From Ephemerocybe angulata (taxonomy: Eukaryota; Basidiomycota; Agaricomycetes; Agaricales; Psathyrellaceae): 64,000 bases of DNA. Below are positions 48,166-58,571 of the stretch, piece after piece. Each line of letters starts with the position of its first letter. Position 1 is the first letter of the stretch. Below the pieces are notes generated by a model that searched no databases, was not told where the DNA came from, and saw only the letters and a program-made list of their open reading frames with translations. The stretch is from positions 2,480,001-2,544,000 of the forward strand of contig JAACJK010000163.1 in assembly GCA_013368325.1 (NCBI GenBank), read 5' to 3'. A program made the position numbers and the translations under genes.

Positions 48166-49316
48166 GTATAAACCCAATGTTCTGAGTTCAATGCCGTGTC
48201 ATTTGAAGGGTAGAGAGTAATGATAAGCTGGAGGGTTTGACGCCGCTACCACTGAATGAGGCAATACGGGCCAAGGTTGGGGTCATCCTTGAGGAACAAG
48301 CCTGAAAAGCCCCTGTCGATTGTTGCGCATAGGGGCCGGTTCGTGGGAATTCAACCGGACTGAGCCGTGCTTTCGATGACGGCGTCAATAACAGTTCTGG
48401 GGCGGCTCTCATCTTGCTCTCATCCTCGTGTCCACTGGCGCCAGGTAACTGTAATAGACTTGGCTTTACACTCACCAAGTTGGAAAATGGACATCCCCCT
48501 AACAGAACGTTGAACAATAAAACAGACAGTAATTCGACCGGTTGTAAACCTCAACGCGAATGCTCCTCGAGGCCGCCCTCTGACGTCCCTACTATGAGCG
48601 TGATACCCAGAGGCCCGGTCAGCGAGGGCTCCGATATGTGACCCCTCCTGCAATTACAAGACTCTTTGATACTAGTAACTGAAGGACTAAATAATCAATT
48701 TGATGTCTAGAGACCCGAAGGTGAAGGGCAAGAGGCCCTCCAAGCATAGCATTGCACAAAGCGATCCGCTACCGAAGGCCAAACGACCCGAGCTGCCGAA
48801 CACCTACCTCGCCAACATGGTAGCGAACAACGGGAAGCACATCCGAGAACGATTCAACTTGGGGATTTATGTATGAATATGTCCCCTCGTTCTCTGACGA
48901 TCTTTCCATGTATTCGATCTGCTTGACCTCGTCAACTCATGCATCAGTTTCAGTCACCCCAAAGGAAGTGAGTTGCAGAGCTGGCAAGTGGACCCCCACT
49001 GTGCCATTAATGCTGAGAAGCCTGAGATCCAGAGGAAGCGCGCGCGGCGATCATTGATCCTGTCAAGAGCGCGCTTGGCGTCTTGTGGGGAAACGGGGTC
49101 ATGCAGCTCGCCGCCTGTTGACGTTCACCATGTCGACACCCTTCTTGTTTCTCCCCTTCGACTTCTTGGAGCTTCTTTGATTACTACTCGTACGATATAT
49201 ACCTCGCATGACAATAATCTAACCGCCTTGCCTTCTATTCACGACACTCTCCCCAGGGCTTCTCTCAACGACGCTTGACGACTCCTACGATCTTTACCCT
49301 TGAAGGCCTCCAAGCA
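48166..49316. other. Intergenic with a small open frame
   Basis: A 57-codon frame at 48703-48876 on the plus strand (MSRDPKVKGKRPSKHS to ERFNLGIYV) is basic and may be a gene remnant; there is no homology I recognise. The rest is the promoter of the GH3 gene. Confidence 0.3.
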
Positions 49317-52300
49317 ATGGGCTACTCTGGAAAGAAAGTCTGGAATGCCCTCTTCACTGCTGCCTTGCTCGCCATAGTGAGCGGCGCAGTGGTTCAGGAA
49401 GCACTGGCTCAGAACTCTCAGGTTGTGCCAGGGGCAGAGGCATCGGCCGCAACGACTACGACTACCACGGACGGCGTCGGATTACCGACGGGGACCACAA
49501 CTGACTCAGGAGCGGTGACCTCCGTGTCTACCACTTCTACTCTTGCGGAAGAGCCAACAGATACTATCACGGACTCGGCAACCAGTACGCTGGATGTGTC
49601 AACCACAACGACCCCTACTATTACTGCAGACGGGGCGTTGCAGACAGTGAACGTCACCCGCATACCCATTGTCCCAGCAACCTTCTCGCCATTCCCTATA
49701 CCCGTCGAATCTTCTGTACCAGGGCTCTTCGTGAACACGGATCCTTCCGACCCTCCTCCTGTACGTTTCCCACCTGACATGCCCGGACATTGGGTGCTCA
49801 CATGGAGGTCCCCCGACAGGTTGGCTCTCGGGTAGTACCCAACTTTGGTCCTGCGTGGAGTGCCGCCTACAAGAAGGCAAAGGCTAAGGTAAGCTTCTGA
49901 ATCTACATCTACTTCGACGGGCGCCACTCTTACGCGCATTATACCACCCCCTTTGCCATTCAACAGATCGCCAATTTTAGTCTGGAGGAAAAGGTTAACG
50001 TTACCACTGGCGTAGGTTGGACAAATGGTCGCTGTGTCGTAAGTTTCTTGGGCCCACCGTATGTGTCTTGATGAGGGAGAAGCACTGACGACGTTCATTG
50101 CGTATAGGGCAATATCCCTGCAGTTCCAATTGATTACGACGCAAACAACCCGGAGCATCGTGCCCGTGGATTCCCGGGTCTTTGCCTGGAGGATTCGCCC
50201 CTCGGGGTGCGCTTCGCGGACTTCGTCTCCGCGTTCCCTGCGGGGATAAATGCCGCAGCTTCCTGGAACCGTGGCCTCATGCGTCTGAGGGGGCTGTCGA
50301 TGGGTCAGCAGTTCAAAGGGAAAGGCGCGCACATCGCCCTCGGACCTATGATGAACATGGGTCGAGTGCCCCAAGGCGGCCGTAATTGGGAAGGCTTTGG
50401 CGCGGATCCCTTCTTGGCTGGGGAGGCTGCGTACGAAACTGTGCTCGGTCTGCAGCAAGGCGGTACCCAGGCTTGCGCCAAGCATCTCATCAATAAGTGA
50501 GACTTTTGACGCTCGTTTACCCCCAGAGTCGGAAACTCATGTGTCTCCTTCACAGTGAACAGGAGTATAAACGATCTTTCTCCAGTTCCGAAGTAGACGA
50601 CAGGACGCAGCATGAGGTCTACCTCCATCCTTTCCTCAGGAGCATCATGGCTGGTGCAGCGACAATCATGTGCAGCTACAGTGAGTCACAACGTTAAGCA
50701 AGGTTGCTAGTTCTAATTTTCTGACAGACTTGATCAATGGGACGTACGCTTGTGAGAACAACAAAATCCTCAACGAAGTCGTCAAAGGAGAATTCGGATT
50801 CCAAGGCCGTAAGTGAACCTTGAGGTGATCAACGCTGCCATTGCTGATAGTTCTCTAGAAATCCTTTCTGATTGGGGAGCGTACGTGCCAATTAACCACT
50901 CCAAGTAAACCTCGTCCCCTGACAGCCGCGTTCTCAGCCACCACTCAACAATGGCTGCGATCGCAGGACTTGATGTAATATCCCTGCAGTTCTCTGCTTC
51001 ATTTCCTGAGCTGACAGGCGCAACTTTTAGATGTCCATGCCCGGAGACATCACCTTCAGCAGTGGGAACTCGTACTGGGGTGCCAACTTGACCGCATACG
51101 TTCAGAATGGCACCATACCTGAAGCTCGGGTGGACGATATGGGCAAGTGGACATCTATTATTGTCTTTGCTATCCATTAAATCTCCAGATTCTAACCGAA
51201 ATTCTATTTCCAGCCACTCGAATCCTCGCAGGTTACTTCCTTACGCACCAAGACCAGCCTTCTTTTCCCCCAGTCAACTTCGATGCCTTCAAGCCCGACG
51301 ATCAGGATCTCAATGAGCACATTGATGTGCAGACAGACGCCCACGAGAAGCTTGTGCGGGATTTAGGCGCCGCTAGCGTCGTGCTCCTGAAGAACGAGAG
51401 GGGAGCTTTGCCGCTTGGTGGGAACCATGCCACTGGAAAGAAGGCAGAAAGAGACATCGTGGTCGTTGGAAGCGATGCCGGCCCCGGCAGAGCTGGACCC
51501 AACCAGTTCGCTGATCAGGGTGGATCTGACGGTATCTTGGCCATGGGGTGGGGTTCGGGGACCGCGAATTTCACGTATCTCATTACGGTGAGTGATTTGG
51601 TTTACACTATCACATCTTACTGAATTTGTTCACTTGCAGCCTCTCGATGCAATCCAACGCCGAGCACGCAAGACACGGACCTCCGTCTCCTGGATCCTGG
51701 ACGACTTCAACCTTCCACGCGCTGGCAACATGGCCCGCTTCCGCTCGGCCGCCCTCGTTTTCATATCCAGTGACTCGGGCGAAGAGTATATCAGCGTTGA
51801 CGGAAATGTTGGTGACCGCAAGAATCTTACGGCGTGGCACTCCGGGGACGAACTCGTACTCGCTGTCGCGGCCCAGAACAACAACACCATTGTGGTCGTG
51901 AATTCTGTGGGGCCGCTGATCATTGACAAATGGGTTGAGCACGAGAATGTGACGGCGGTGGTCTGGGCGGGGCTTCAGGGGAATGAGGCTGGGAACGCGA
52001 TTGCGGACGTGCTTTATGGCGAGTGGAATCCGAGTGGGAAGCTGCCTTATACCATAGCGAAGAAGGTGGAAGATTACGGGGTCCCCGACGTCGTAAGGGG
52101 CAACGAAGGCCAGCTGGATATCCTCAGGATCGACTATACCGAGGGCTTGCAGATTGATTATAGGTCCTTTGATGCTGTAAGTCAACTCCCCTGCCTCCAG
52201 CCACTATTTCTGAAATTTGTTTCGATATCTAGAGGAAGGTTTCCCCGCGATACGAGTTTGGTTACGGCCTTAGCTATACCACATTCAACTACAGTGGACT

Positions 52301-52837
52301 ATCTATCAGCAAGATCCAGGCCGGAGGGTTCGATAAAGACTTGATTCAGGCCTGGGAACGAGGAAAAGCAACGCCTCAAACACCCGGTATCTCGAGGTCA
52401 CCTTGGTACGCCGATTTTACCCACCCGACGATCGATAGTAAAGCTAAATGTTGTTTTCTAGGCTCCATACTCCTGCTTATGATGTGAGCTTCACTGTGAC
52501 TAACACGGGTGGAGTGCTCGGCGGAGATGTAAGTGCATGCTCCCTCTCGAGCCCACGAATTTTTCTTACATCAATATTGGCGTAGATTCCACAAGTTTAC
52601 CTTCATTTGCCCACTTCTGCCAACGCCCCACCCTCCGTCTTGAAGGGCTTCACAAACATCGAGCTGCGACCTGGCCAGAGCAGGCGCATCACAATCCCGC
52701 TTTCAAGGTACGATTTAAGTATCTGGGATGTCGCTTCACAGGGATGGAGGAAGGCGAATGCGGGAGGAGGGACTGTTGGGCTTAGTGTCGGGCAGAGCAG
52801 CAGGGACTTCAAGGTGAAAGGAACCGTTCCTGTTTGA
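49317..52837 (+). CDS. Secreted GH3 beta-glucosidase
   Basis: Glycoside hydrolase family 3 enzyme releasing glucose from beta-glucosides, likely extracellular or wall-bound. A signal segment ([19 protein letters not shown]) is followed by about 100 Thr/Ser-rich residues, a probable O-glycosylated linker. The catalytic domain starts near VGWTNGRC and has [51 protein letters not shown] and [15 protein letters not shown]. The nucleophile Asp is in ILSDWGAHHS (near 50870-50945, split by an intron). The second domain has [16 protein letters not shown], the acid/base Glu in [21 protein letters not shown] [14 protein letters not shown] and [12 protein letters not shown] fibronectin-III-like C-terminal domain ([11 protein letters not shown] to [12 protein letters not shown]) ends at GTVPV. 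About ten introns keep frame. The first in-frame ATG is 49317. Confidence 0.92.
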
Positions 52838-53121
52838 AGTCCACCTACTGTCACTTCTTGGATTTTACTCTTCTACAAGTAACGGACATCAGCTTGAATT
52901 CGTGAGACTCTTGGACATTGGATAATGCATACATACTTTGCTACTCTCTCGTAGACTCGGCTAGAGGCTTCAACAAGAACGGACGAAACGAGGAATATAA
53001 GTCGTAGGAGGTGAGGCCTATGTATTGACCAAAGTTGAATTAACACATCGATAGATATAGTAATGGTGAGTGGGGGGGCAGCACCAGCATGATGCTAGAT
53101 GGACCTCAGTCTGTCAAGACT
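52838..53121. other. Convergent 3' flank, GH3 and RRM gene
   Basis: 284 nt between two stop codons. Nothing else is seen. Confidence 0.4.
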
Positions 53122-54141
53122 CTAGTATGGACCAGAAACAGGACTATCCACGTTTTCGGACTGGGATGGCCCCTTGCCTGGCAGGTGCTTTCCGAAGCGG
53201 AACATGACGGGCGATCCGTCTGGGCCTGCCTTCCCATCCAAGGCATCGATCATCTTTTGAGCATCCTCCACAGAACGGCACACAATAAGGCCCGAAGTTC
53301 TGAAAGTATTAGTCGCCTTGTCTCTGTCTGCGATAGGAAAAGGCAGCGCATGTCAGTCAAGTTCAGATCTGGCTAGGGCATCACTCACTGAACCAGGCGT
53401 TGTTAACACTCCTGGCAAGAGGGCCAAGGAACTGCCGGAGTGTAGTCATATCGGTATCGTTGAAGTTCGAAAAGTAGACAAGATTGGAGGGAGGGAAGCC
53501 AGTCCTGTGGGCCCAGTCGACGACGATTCGGCGACCCTCGATCTCGAAAGGCTCTTCCTTCGCGGATTCCACGATGGCAACAGCCTCATCAAGAGAGCTC
53601 ATTGTAACATGAGCGAAAGGTTTGCTGCTGCGAGCGCCGTTACTCGGGACTAGTAACGCGTCAATTCACAAAATACCAACAAAGAAAAGAAGCATAACGA
53701 CGTACTGGTAACCTTAACGAATTCAACGTTTCCACTCTCAGCGAACATATCCCGCAAATCCTCCTCCGTGGTAAAGAAGGGCAGTCCTGCAACATAGAAA
53801 GTCTTGCTGGGGGTGCCCGGGACCTTCGCCAGGCCATTCCTCCGGTTGCCTCTTTCTCTGTACTCTCGGGGCTCTCTCTGGTCAAACGACCTCCGTTCCC
53901 CAGAAACAAGCGCGTCAGGAACGTCGTCCATGCTATTGCTCGAGAATGCTCGGATACCGCAGGCTTTGGTGCTGCTGGAGAACGCGGTGGCGAAGGCAGC
54001 GTTGCGGGTGGCGCATGCTCGTGCAGCAGAGCTCGACGTCGACGAAAGTGAGCGGGTGTTTCCGCTGAGGACATGCGAGATTTTGCGCGACGTGGCTCGC
54101 TGGGAGAGGCGGAGCGTTGCGTTCATAACTTGAGAGGCCAT
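53122..54141 (-). CDS. RNA-binding protein with two RRMs, likely mitochondrial
   Basis: Three exons. The N-terminus MASQVMNATLRLSQRATSR and on to residue about 65 is rich in Ser/Arg/Ala without acids, like a mitochondrial presequence. RRM1 has RNP2 TFYVAGLPFFTTEEDL and RNP1-like SKPFAHVTMSS. RRM2 begins at NLVYFSNFNDTDMTTLRQFL and continues across an intron as RTSGLIVCRSVEDAQKMIDAL to MFRFGKHLPG. It probably binds organellar RNA (inference from the leader and RRMs). RRM2 lacks the usual aromatic RNP1 residues and may be a protein-protein module. The final exon was built from the GT-AG intron near 53337-53393. Confidence 0.8.
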
Positions 54142-54777
54142 TGTTTAGAGTCTTAGAGTTGAACGAGAGACAGCTGTAACACAAATTTTTGGACAGCGAA
54201 CACGACGGCCGCCCTCGGACCCCTGCTTATGTGAGAAAGTCACACGCACATGGGCGCTTACACTGGCAAGTGGAGGCGACAAGGCGCTGATTTCATAGCA
54301 CGCTTGTTGCAGTGCTCAAGAGGAGGTTGCATTGGCATGATCTATTTTGGAGTAGGGGAAATAGTGTGTGTGTGTGTGTAACTTCCAAGGTCGGCACATT
54401 GGTTTGTAAGTTGATGCTGGTGCTTTCCAGACTGGAGCTTCCACTGGCACTGCAGGTCGACGGAGCGCTGAGATGAAGCTCCAGTATAGTCATTGATCTG
54501 ACCATTTTAACCCGTTAAACCTGCTTAGCTTGCCGATGTTGGCCCTCGGCGCGCTCCGACGAGCCCTTCCTACGGCATGGTCTTAGAGGTGCCACTTCTT
54601 CAACTCCATCCTAACTGTTACCGCCCGCGCTTTACCCCTCGTAGGACCTTCCACCTCTAAGCTTAACCACAAGGAGTAGAGTTTGAAGAAGCGCGCCTTG
54701 TGTGTACCAAGTTCGGGGCCGTCGGGGATGCGAGCGAGGTATAAAACAAGGCAAATAAGGTTGAGGACGAACTAACC
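54142..54777. other. Divergent promoter region, RRM gene and small secreted protein
   Basis: Holds GGGCGCTTA at 54252-54260 and a (GT)7 microsatellite at 54364-54377. No gene is seen. Confidence 0.4.
54740..54745 (+). promoter_or_regulatory. TATA box of the small secreted protein
   Basis: TATAAA is 38 nt upstream of the ATG at 54778. Confidence 0.5.
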
Positions 54778-55416
54778 ATGCTACCTCTGAAGAACCTCTC
54801 AATAATCTCTCTCGCAGTGTCACTGCTATCAGCTGTCGAAATGACCGTTGCACGAGACCTGCGGTTCTTCTTGGCGAATAACTGCGCGGGCAGCTTCCTT
54901 ATCTGCTCCAGCCTGCCAAAAGGCAGATGCTGCTCCACCGGAACTCCCTTTGCCTCAGAGAGGCTCACAGATGAGAGTGGCTTGTCGTAAGTGCTGGGCG
55001 CCAACGTCGACTCTTCTTTTTACTTACTCCCGAGTATGCAGTATCCTCGTCGGCTTTGGCGCTGAGAACTGCTTGAACACTGCCCCCGCGACGTTCCTTA
55101 CGGGTCCGGGTTGCGTCGCAGGTAGCTTTGCTTGTGAGATCTACAATTCGTGGCATGGGTCCATACTGTTCGTACCACATACTGACCAATGATTTCTGCA
55201 GTATTTTCTGGGCGATGGAACGGAGACGGCTCTCGCATTGCGGCGGCAGAGGCTGGTCCTGAGGATTGTGCCACGCCAGATGGTTTCGGTTACACCGACG
55301 AGTCCGGGACGGTCGCCTTCCAGGGCAAGATCGCCGAGAAGAACAAAGAAGCCGTCCTTGCTGCCTTCACCGGAGAGAAGAAGGTTTCACTAGATAGCTT
55401 GAGGAGTTTGGCCTAG
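54778..55416 (+). CDS. Small secreted cysteine-containing protein
   Basis: Three exons (introns near 54988-55042 and 55122-55201) encode about 165 residues. A signal peptide (LKNLSIISLAVSLLSAVEM) is followed by a mature part with seven cysteines: NNCAGSFLICSSLPKGRCC, ENCLN, GPGCVAVF and PEDCATPDGFGYT. It ends in a charged helix, KIAEKNKEAVLAAFTGEKK. No family is recognised. Size, secretion and the CC pair are typical of basidiomycete small secreted proteins, which include effector candidates and wall proteins; no function is claimed. The odd cysteine number leaves one residue free or points to a dimer. Confidence 0.65.
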
Positions 55417-56391
55417 AACTGGTAAACGTGTAGTGATTCAATAACATGTACGGATTGTGAGACTTATGTGTTAAATTTCACGGGCGCTTAATACCATTTT
55501 TCTACTTGTCATGAAAAATCGAAACCCCCGAAATCTTGGGAGCAGGGCACCTGTATCTGCCCCAGTTGTGCATTATATATCGATCGTCAATGTATGCCGC
55601 GAGGTGCATTAACGGCGATAATCATCGTCCCTGCAATACCATCGCCTGTCATGCATTAGCCTTACCTGTGGCCGTGCCCACCAAAACGGGGCTCGATGCA
55701 TCGTCGTCAGAATGATGCATCAGACATTCTGGCTCCTGCGCCCAGGTCCGCCGCCATCACTCCCGCCTCTACCCACCATTTTGGGATGGGCGTCCAGATC
55801 TTGTTGATCTGCTTCGATACTTCGTGCCTTGGCAGAATCTGCCAGGTCAAAAAGAAGCGGATTAACGGTCCTATCACCGCTGATATGGGACAGGGGCTGC
55901 TAGTGACCCAGCCGCGTACTTTGGCGACCTTCAACTGACGGGGTTTCTCTTTTCAAGTCCCTGCTCCACGCCACAAGGGAAATTGGTATGTCACCTTCAA
56001 CGATTAAAAAGATACGGCCAAGAAAATCAGCATCCATGCCTAATGAGTCGCTGTGTAACTCGTCTGTCCTAGCTGAGCACTGAAAATGGCTTCTTGCAGC
56101 TTCAATCGCGATGCATTATTTTCCATGCAGGTATTTCTCAGGTCTTGATGCATCAATCCATGGTGATGCATTGCTAGTCCAGGCGTGCGGTCGCACCTTG
56201 AGCTTTCAATGCATTAATCCAACGCATCAAGCCTGGGTGATGCATTACTGGGCAATGGCCATCGACGTAGGCCGGTCACCGAGCTTGTTCGCTTCCCGCT
56301 CTCTCAGGAGCGGCTCTCGCACTTTCAATGCATTAAGCGCTGTTTCTTTATTTCAAATCTAATGTATTACTTTCTCCTCACAGGTTTGAAC

Positions 56392-56417
56392 ACTGATGCA
56401 TTACGGGTCCCGCAGTC
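56392..56417. repeat. Direct repeat copy 1 within the array
   Basis: A 26 bp unit beginning ACTGATGCATTACG and ending CCCGCAGTC. It matches 24 of 26 bases with the copy at 56522-56547, 130 bp away. Confidence 0.75.
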
Positions 56418-56521
56418 GCCGCTCGCTTCTCGCTTCTTCCAGGACAGATCTCCAGCTATCAATGCATTAATTGAGGCATTCACCAGGCTTAATGCATTAC
56501 CATTTGTGCAAAGGTTCGAGG

Positions 56522-56547
56522 ACTGATGCATTACGAGCCCCGCAGTC
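56522..56547. repeat. Direct repeat copy 2 within the array
   Basis: Second copy of the 26 bp unit at 56392-56417, with two substitutions. Confidence 0.75.
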
Positions 56548-56679
56548 ACTGATTTCCGCTTTCGCCTCCCAGCTCTAATGCATTATATTCTAGCGCTCTC
56601 AATTGCAATGCATTAGAGACCAGCCTAACAAACGCAGGCGACCGCATCACCCTTTCAGAACCCCTTTCTTCAAACCTCC

Positions 56680-57362
56680 ATGCCTTCTCGTCGCAAATTG
56701 ACGGCGCGACAAGACCCAGGTTACTACGAAATTGACGACTGCTGGGGGAAACCTGTGAAGGTATGGACGAGCTCGGAGGCGTACTTGAAATGGTTGAAGG
56801 AGGAAGATGAGAAAAGTGAGAGGCGGGAGGAGAAGGAACGACAAGAGAGGGAAGCAAGGCGTGAGCGGGGCGAGTATAACAGTGCGGAAGAAGACGAAAG
56901 CGACGAGGAGGAAGAGGAGGATCGAAGTGACTGGATTTTTCCGAACACAATCGAGATCGACGACACTGCACCGGCTTGGGAGGGAGCCGATATCACTACG
57001 GGTGACATTCGACGTGTGTTGTAAGCTTATGTTCAAATTCACTGCTCGCCTCAAAACTTATTTATTTCCTTAGAGACCTCATTTCTGACGCACTCCCACC
57101 AGCCCTTCAATCAGCCCTCCGCTGCGGCTTCGACTCCCCAGCTCTTCAACCACCACCCTACCTAAGCACTGCCGCAAAACTCCCACCAGTCCTCCCAGCA
57201 GCCATCCCCCCAGCCCCGAGCACTGCAAGTACGTCAAGGTCGGCGAGAAAGAAGCCAAACCGTATGGAGCCGCCGAGGAGACACGGGTTACGGGCACCGG
57301 AAGTTCTCGTCCGAACAGAACGTGCTGTAAAGCTGTATCGCATTTGCAAGGCGGGCGCTTAA
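56680..57362 (+). CDS. Charged protein beside the KDZ transposase, unknown
   Basis: Two exons, with one intron of about 50 nt near 57022-57074. MPSRRKLTARQDPGYYEID is followed by a Glu/Arg-rich coiled-coil-like segment (DEKSERREEKERQEREARR), an acidic run and a proline-rich part (QPPPYLSTAAKLPPVLP). A basic C-terminus (SRSARKKPNRMEPPRRHG) ends in RICKAGA. It is not recognised. The GGGCGCTTA 9-mer overlaps its stop codon. It converges with the transposase (178 nt between stops) and its promoter is the ATGCAT array. I infer that it may be a passenger gene of the KDZ element. Confidence 0.65.
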
Positions 57363-57425
57363 CTGTTCGCCCTTTGTTTGATTTTCGTAATACATCATAT
57401 TCATGCTCTCCAAATACCCGATAAA

Positions 57426-57449
57426 GTGATGCATGAAGTCATGCATCAC
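57426..57449. repeat. Perfect inverted repeat with TGATGCAT arms
   Basis: GTGATGCATGA, two bases, TCATGCATCAC: 11 bp arms, fully complementary. It lies between the two convergent genes and carries the same core as the array at 55.6-56.6 kb. Confidence 0.8.
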
Positions 57450-58563
57450 ATTCAACTCACATTCAGATGCTTCGTAGATGTGCACGCGGTATCAGACCAT
57501 AATCGTTGCATTAAGGATCGTGGTAGACCACCATAAGTAACTACAGAACCATAGCATCAGGGTCTGGACCATTGGAGCCTCCCTCAAGGTTTGTAGAAGG
57601 CTCAGCTTCTGACGCCAGCCTCTCCTGCTCTCGCCTCTTGTAGTAGAGCTCCGGATTCTCTATTTCCTTCCATGCCGTCTCGATTCCCCGACTGACCGAC
57701 TCCCAAGTATGTTCAAACCGCCGACGTAGTCCGCTGCATATGGCCGCCTGACGCATGGAATACGCTTGTAGCCCTTCGCTGTACTCGGGTGGGATATCGG
57801 AAAGCCCATTGGTCTTCGCGTGTAGCTGCCTTGCGGACCCATGCTCGAGCCATAGCTTCTCCCTCCAAGAAAGAAATCTGCGTGTGCGATTCATTTCCTC
57901 CTTGACAATGTTAATTTCTTCCTTGAACCGACAAGCACGGGCTCGCGATTTAGCCCACTCCACCTTAATGGCTGGGATAGCGTAAGTAGATGGGCCGAGA
58001 AGTGGGACAGATTACCTACTTTCCTCCTCCCAATCTGTCCGATTGTCCATCGCAGCGCCGGAGTGTCGCCAGATCCAAGAGAGCGTCCGATTTGTCTCAT
58101 TCGTTGTTTTGCTGTTCTCGTCCCATTCAATGCGCGCCATAGACCGTATGTCGCTGTCCTCCAACGGAAGGAAGATCCTGTCGAGACCTTGCTTTCCCAA
58201 GAATGTTGCGAGAGCGAGAAGCGCGGTGCGTGTCTGCCGATATTCGTCCCTCGCCGAATTGATTCGTTCTTGGATACCGTCCAAAAGGGTAAGTGCCTTC
58301 GTGTTCGGGCCTTGTCCGCGGATGTGCCGATCCTTAAGGTCCCAAACAGTGGTCCGCCGCTGGAGAAAGCGCCGCAAAGTCGTTAGGGCCTCCTGCGCCT
58401 GCGATGATCGGAGTTCGTACTCGATTTCGGCCAATCGTCGATCGAGAGGGGCCTTAGAGCCAACTTGAGATGGAAGCCAGAGGGGGAGATCGTAGGGGCG
58501 GATGCTTGTTCCCGCCGCTTGTTGCCTTAGCGCCACCGTAGCGGGTATGTAGAGTTGAAGTAT

Positions 58564-58571
58564 TTGGTACC
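58564..58571. repeat. Target site duplication, left
   Basis: TTGGTACC directly before the inserted element; identical to 59075-59082. Confidence 0.9.

Larger units (their letters stand above)
55569..56615. repeat. Array of ATGCATTA / TGATGCAT motifs
   Basis: About 17 copies of a TGCATTA or TGATGCAT core occur here. The first run starts at 55569, 55605, 55651, 55695 and 55714. A denser run starts at 56111, 56146, 56164, 56208, 56238, 56327, 56394, 56461, 56491, 56524, 56577 and 56607, plus an AATGTATTA variant at 56361. Many are full palindromes (TAATGCATTA at 56490 and 56576, TGATGCATCA at 56146). Spacing in the dense part is often 30-34 bp or a multiple. It lies directly upstream of the gene at 56680. 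Confidence 0.85.
55417..56679. other. 1.3 kb gene-free stretch holding the ATGCAT array
   Basis: No coding region is seen. GGGCGCTTA lies at 55492-55500. The rest is taken up by the ATGCATTA-type motif array listed separately. Confidence 0.5.

Noticed and set aside
49275..49316. Upstream extension of the GH3 frame
   Set aside because: It begins at TTG, not ATG; the ATG at 49317 gives a proper signal peptide.
56111..56615. Regular motif spacing suggested a CRISPR-like array
   Set aside because: Units are short palindromes with variable distances in a eukaryotic genome; there are no long identical repeats and no cas genes.
57288..57485. Minus-strand open frame of 65 codons over the ATGCAT palindrome
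   Set aside because: It overlaps the end of a better gene on the other strand and has no recognisable features.
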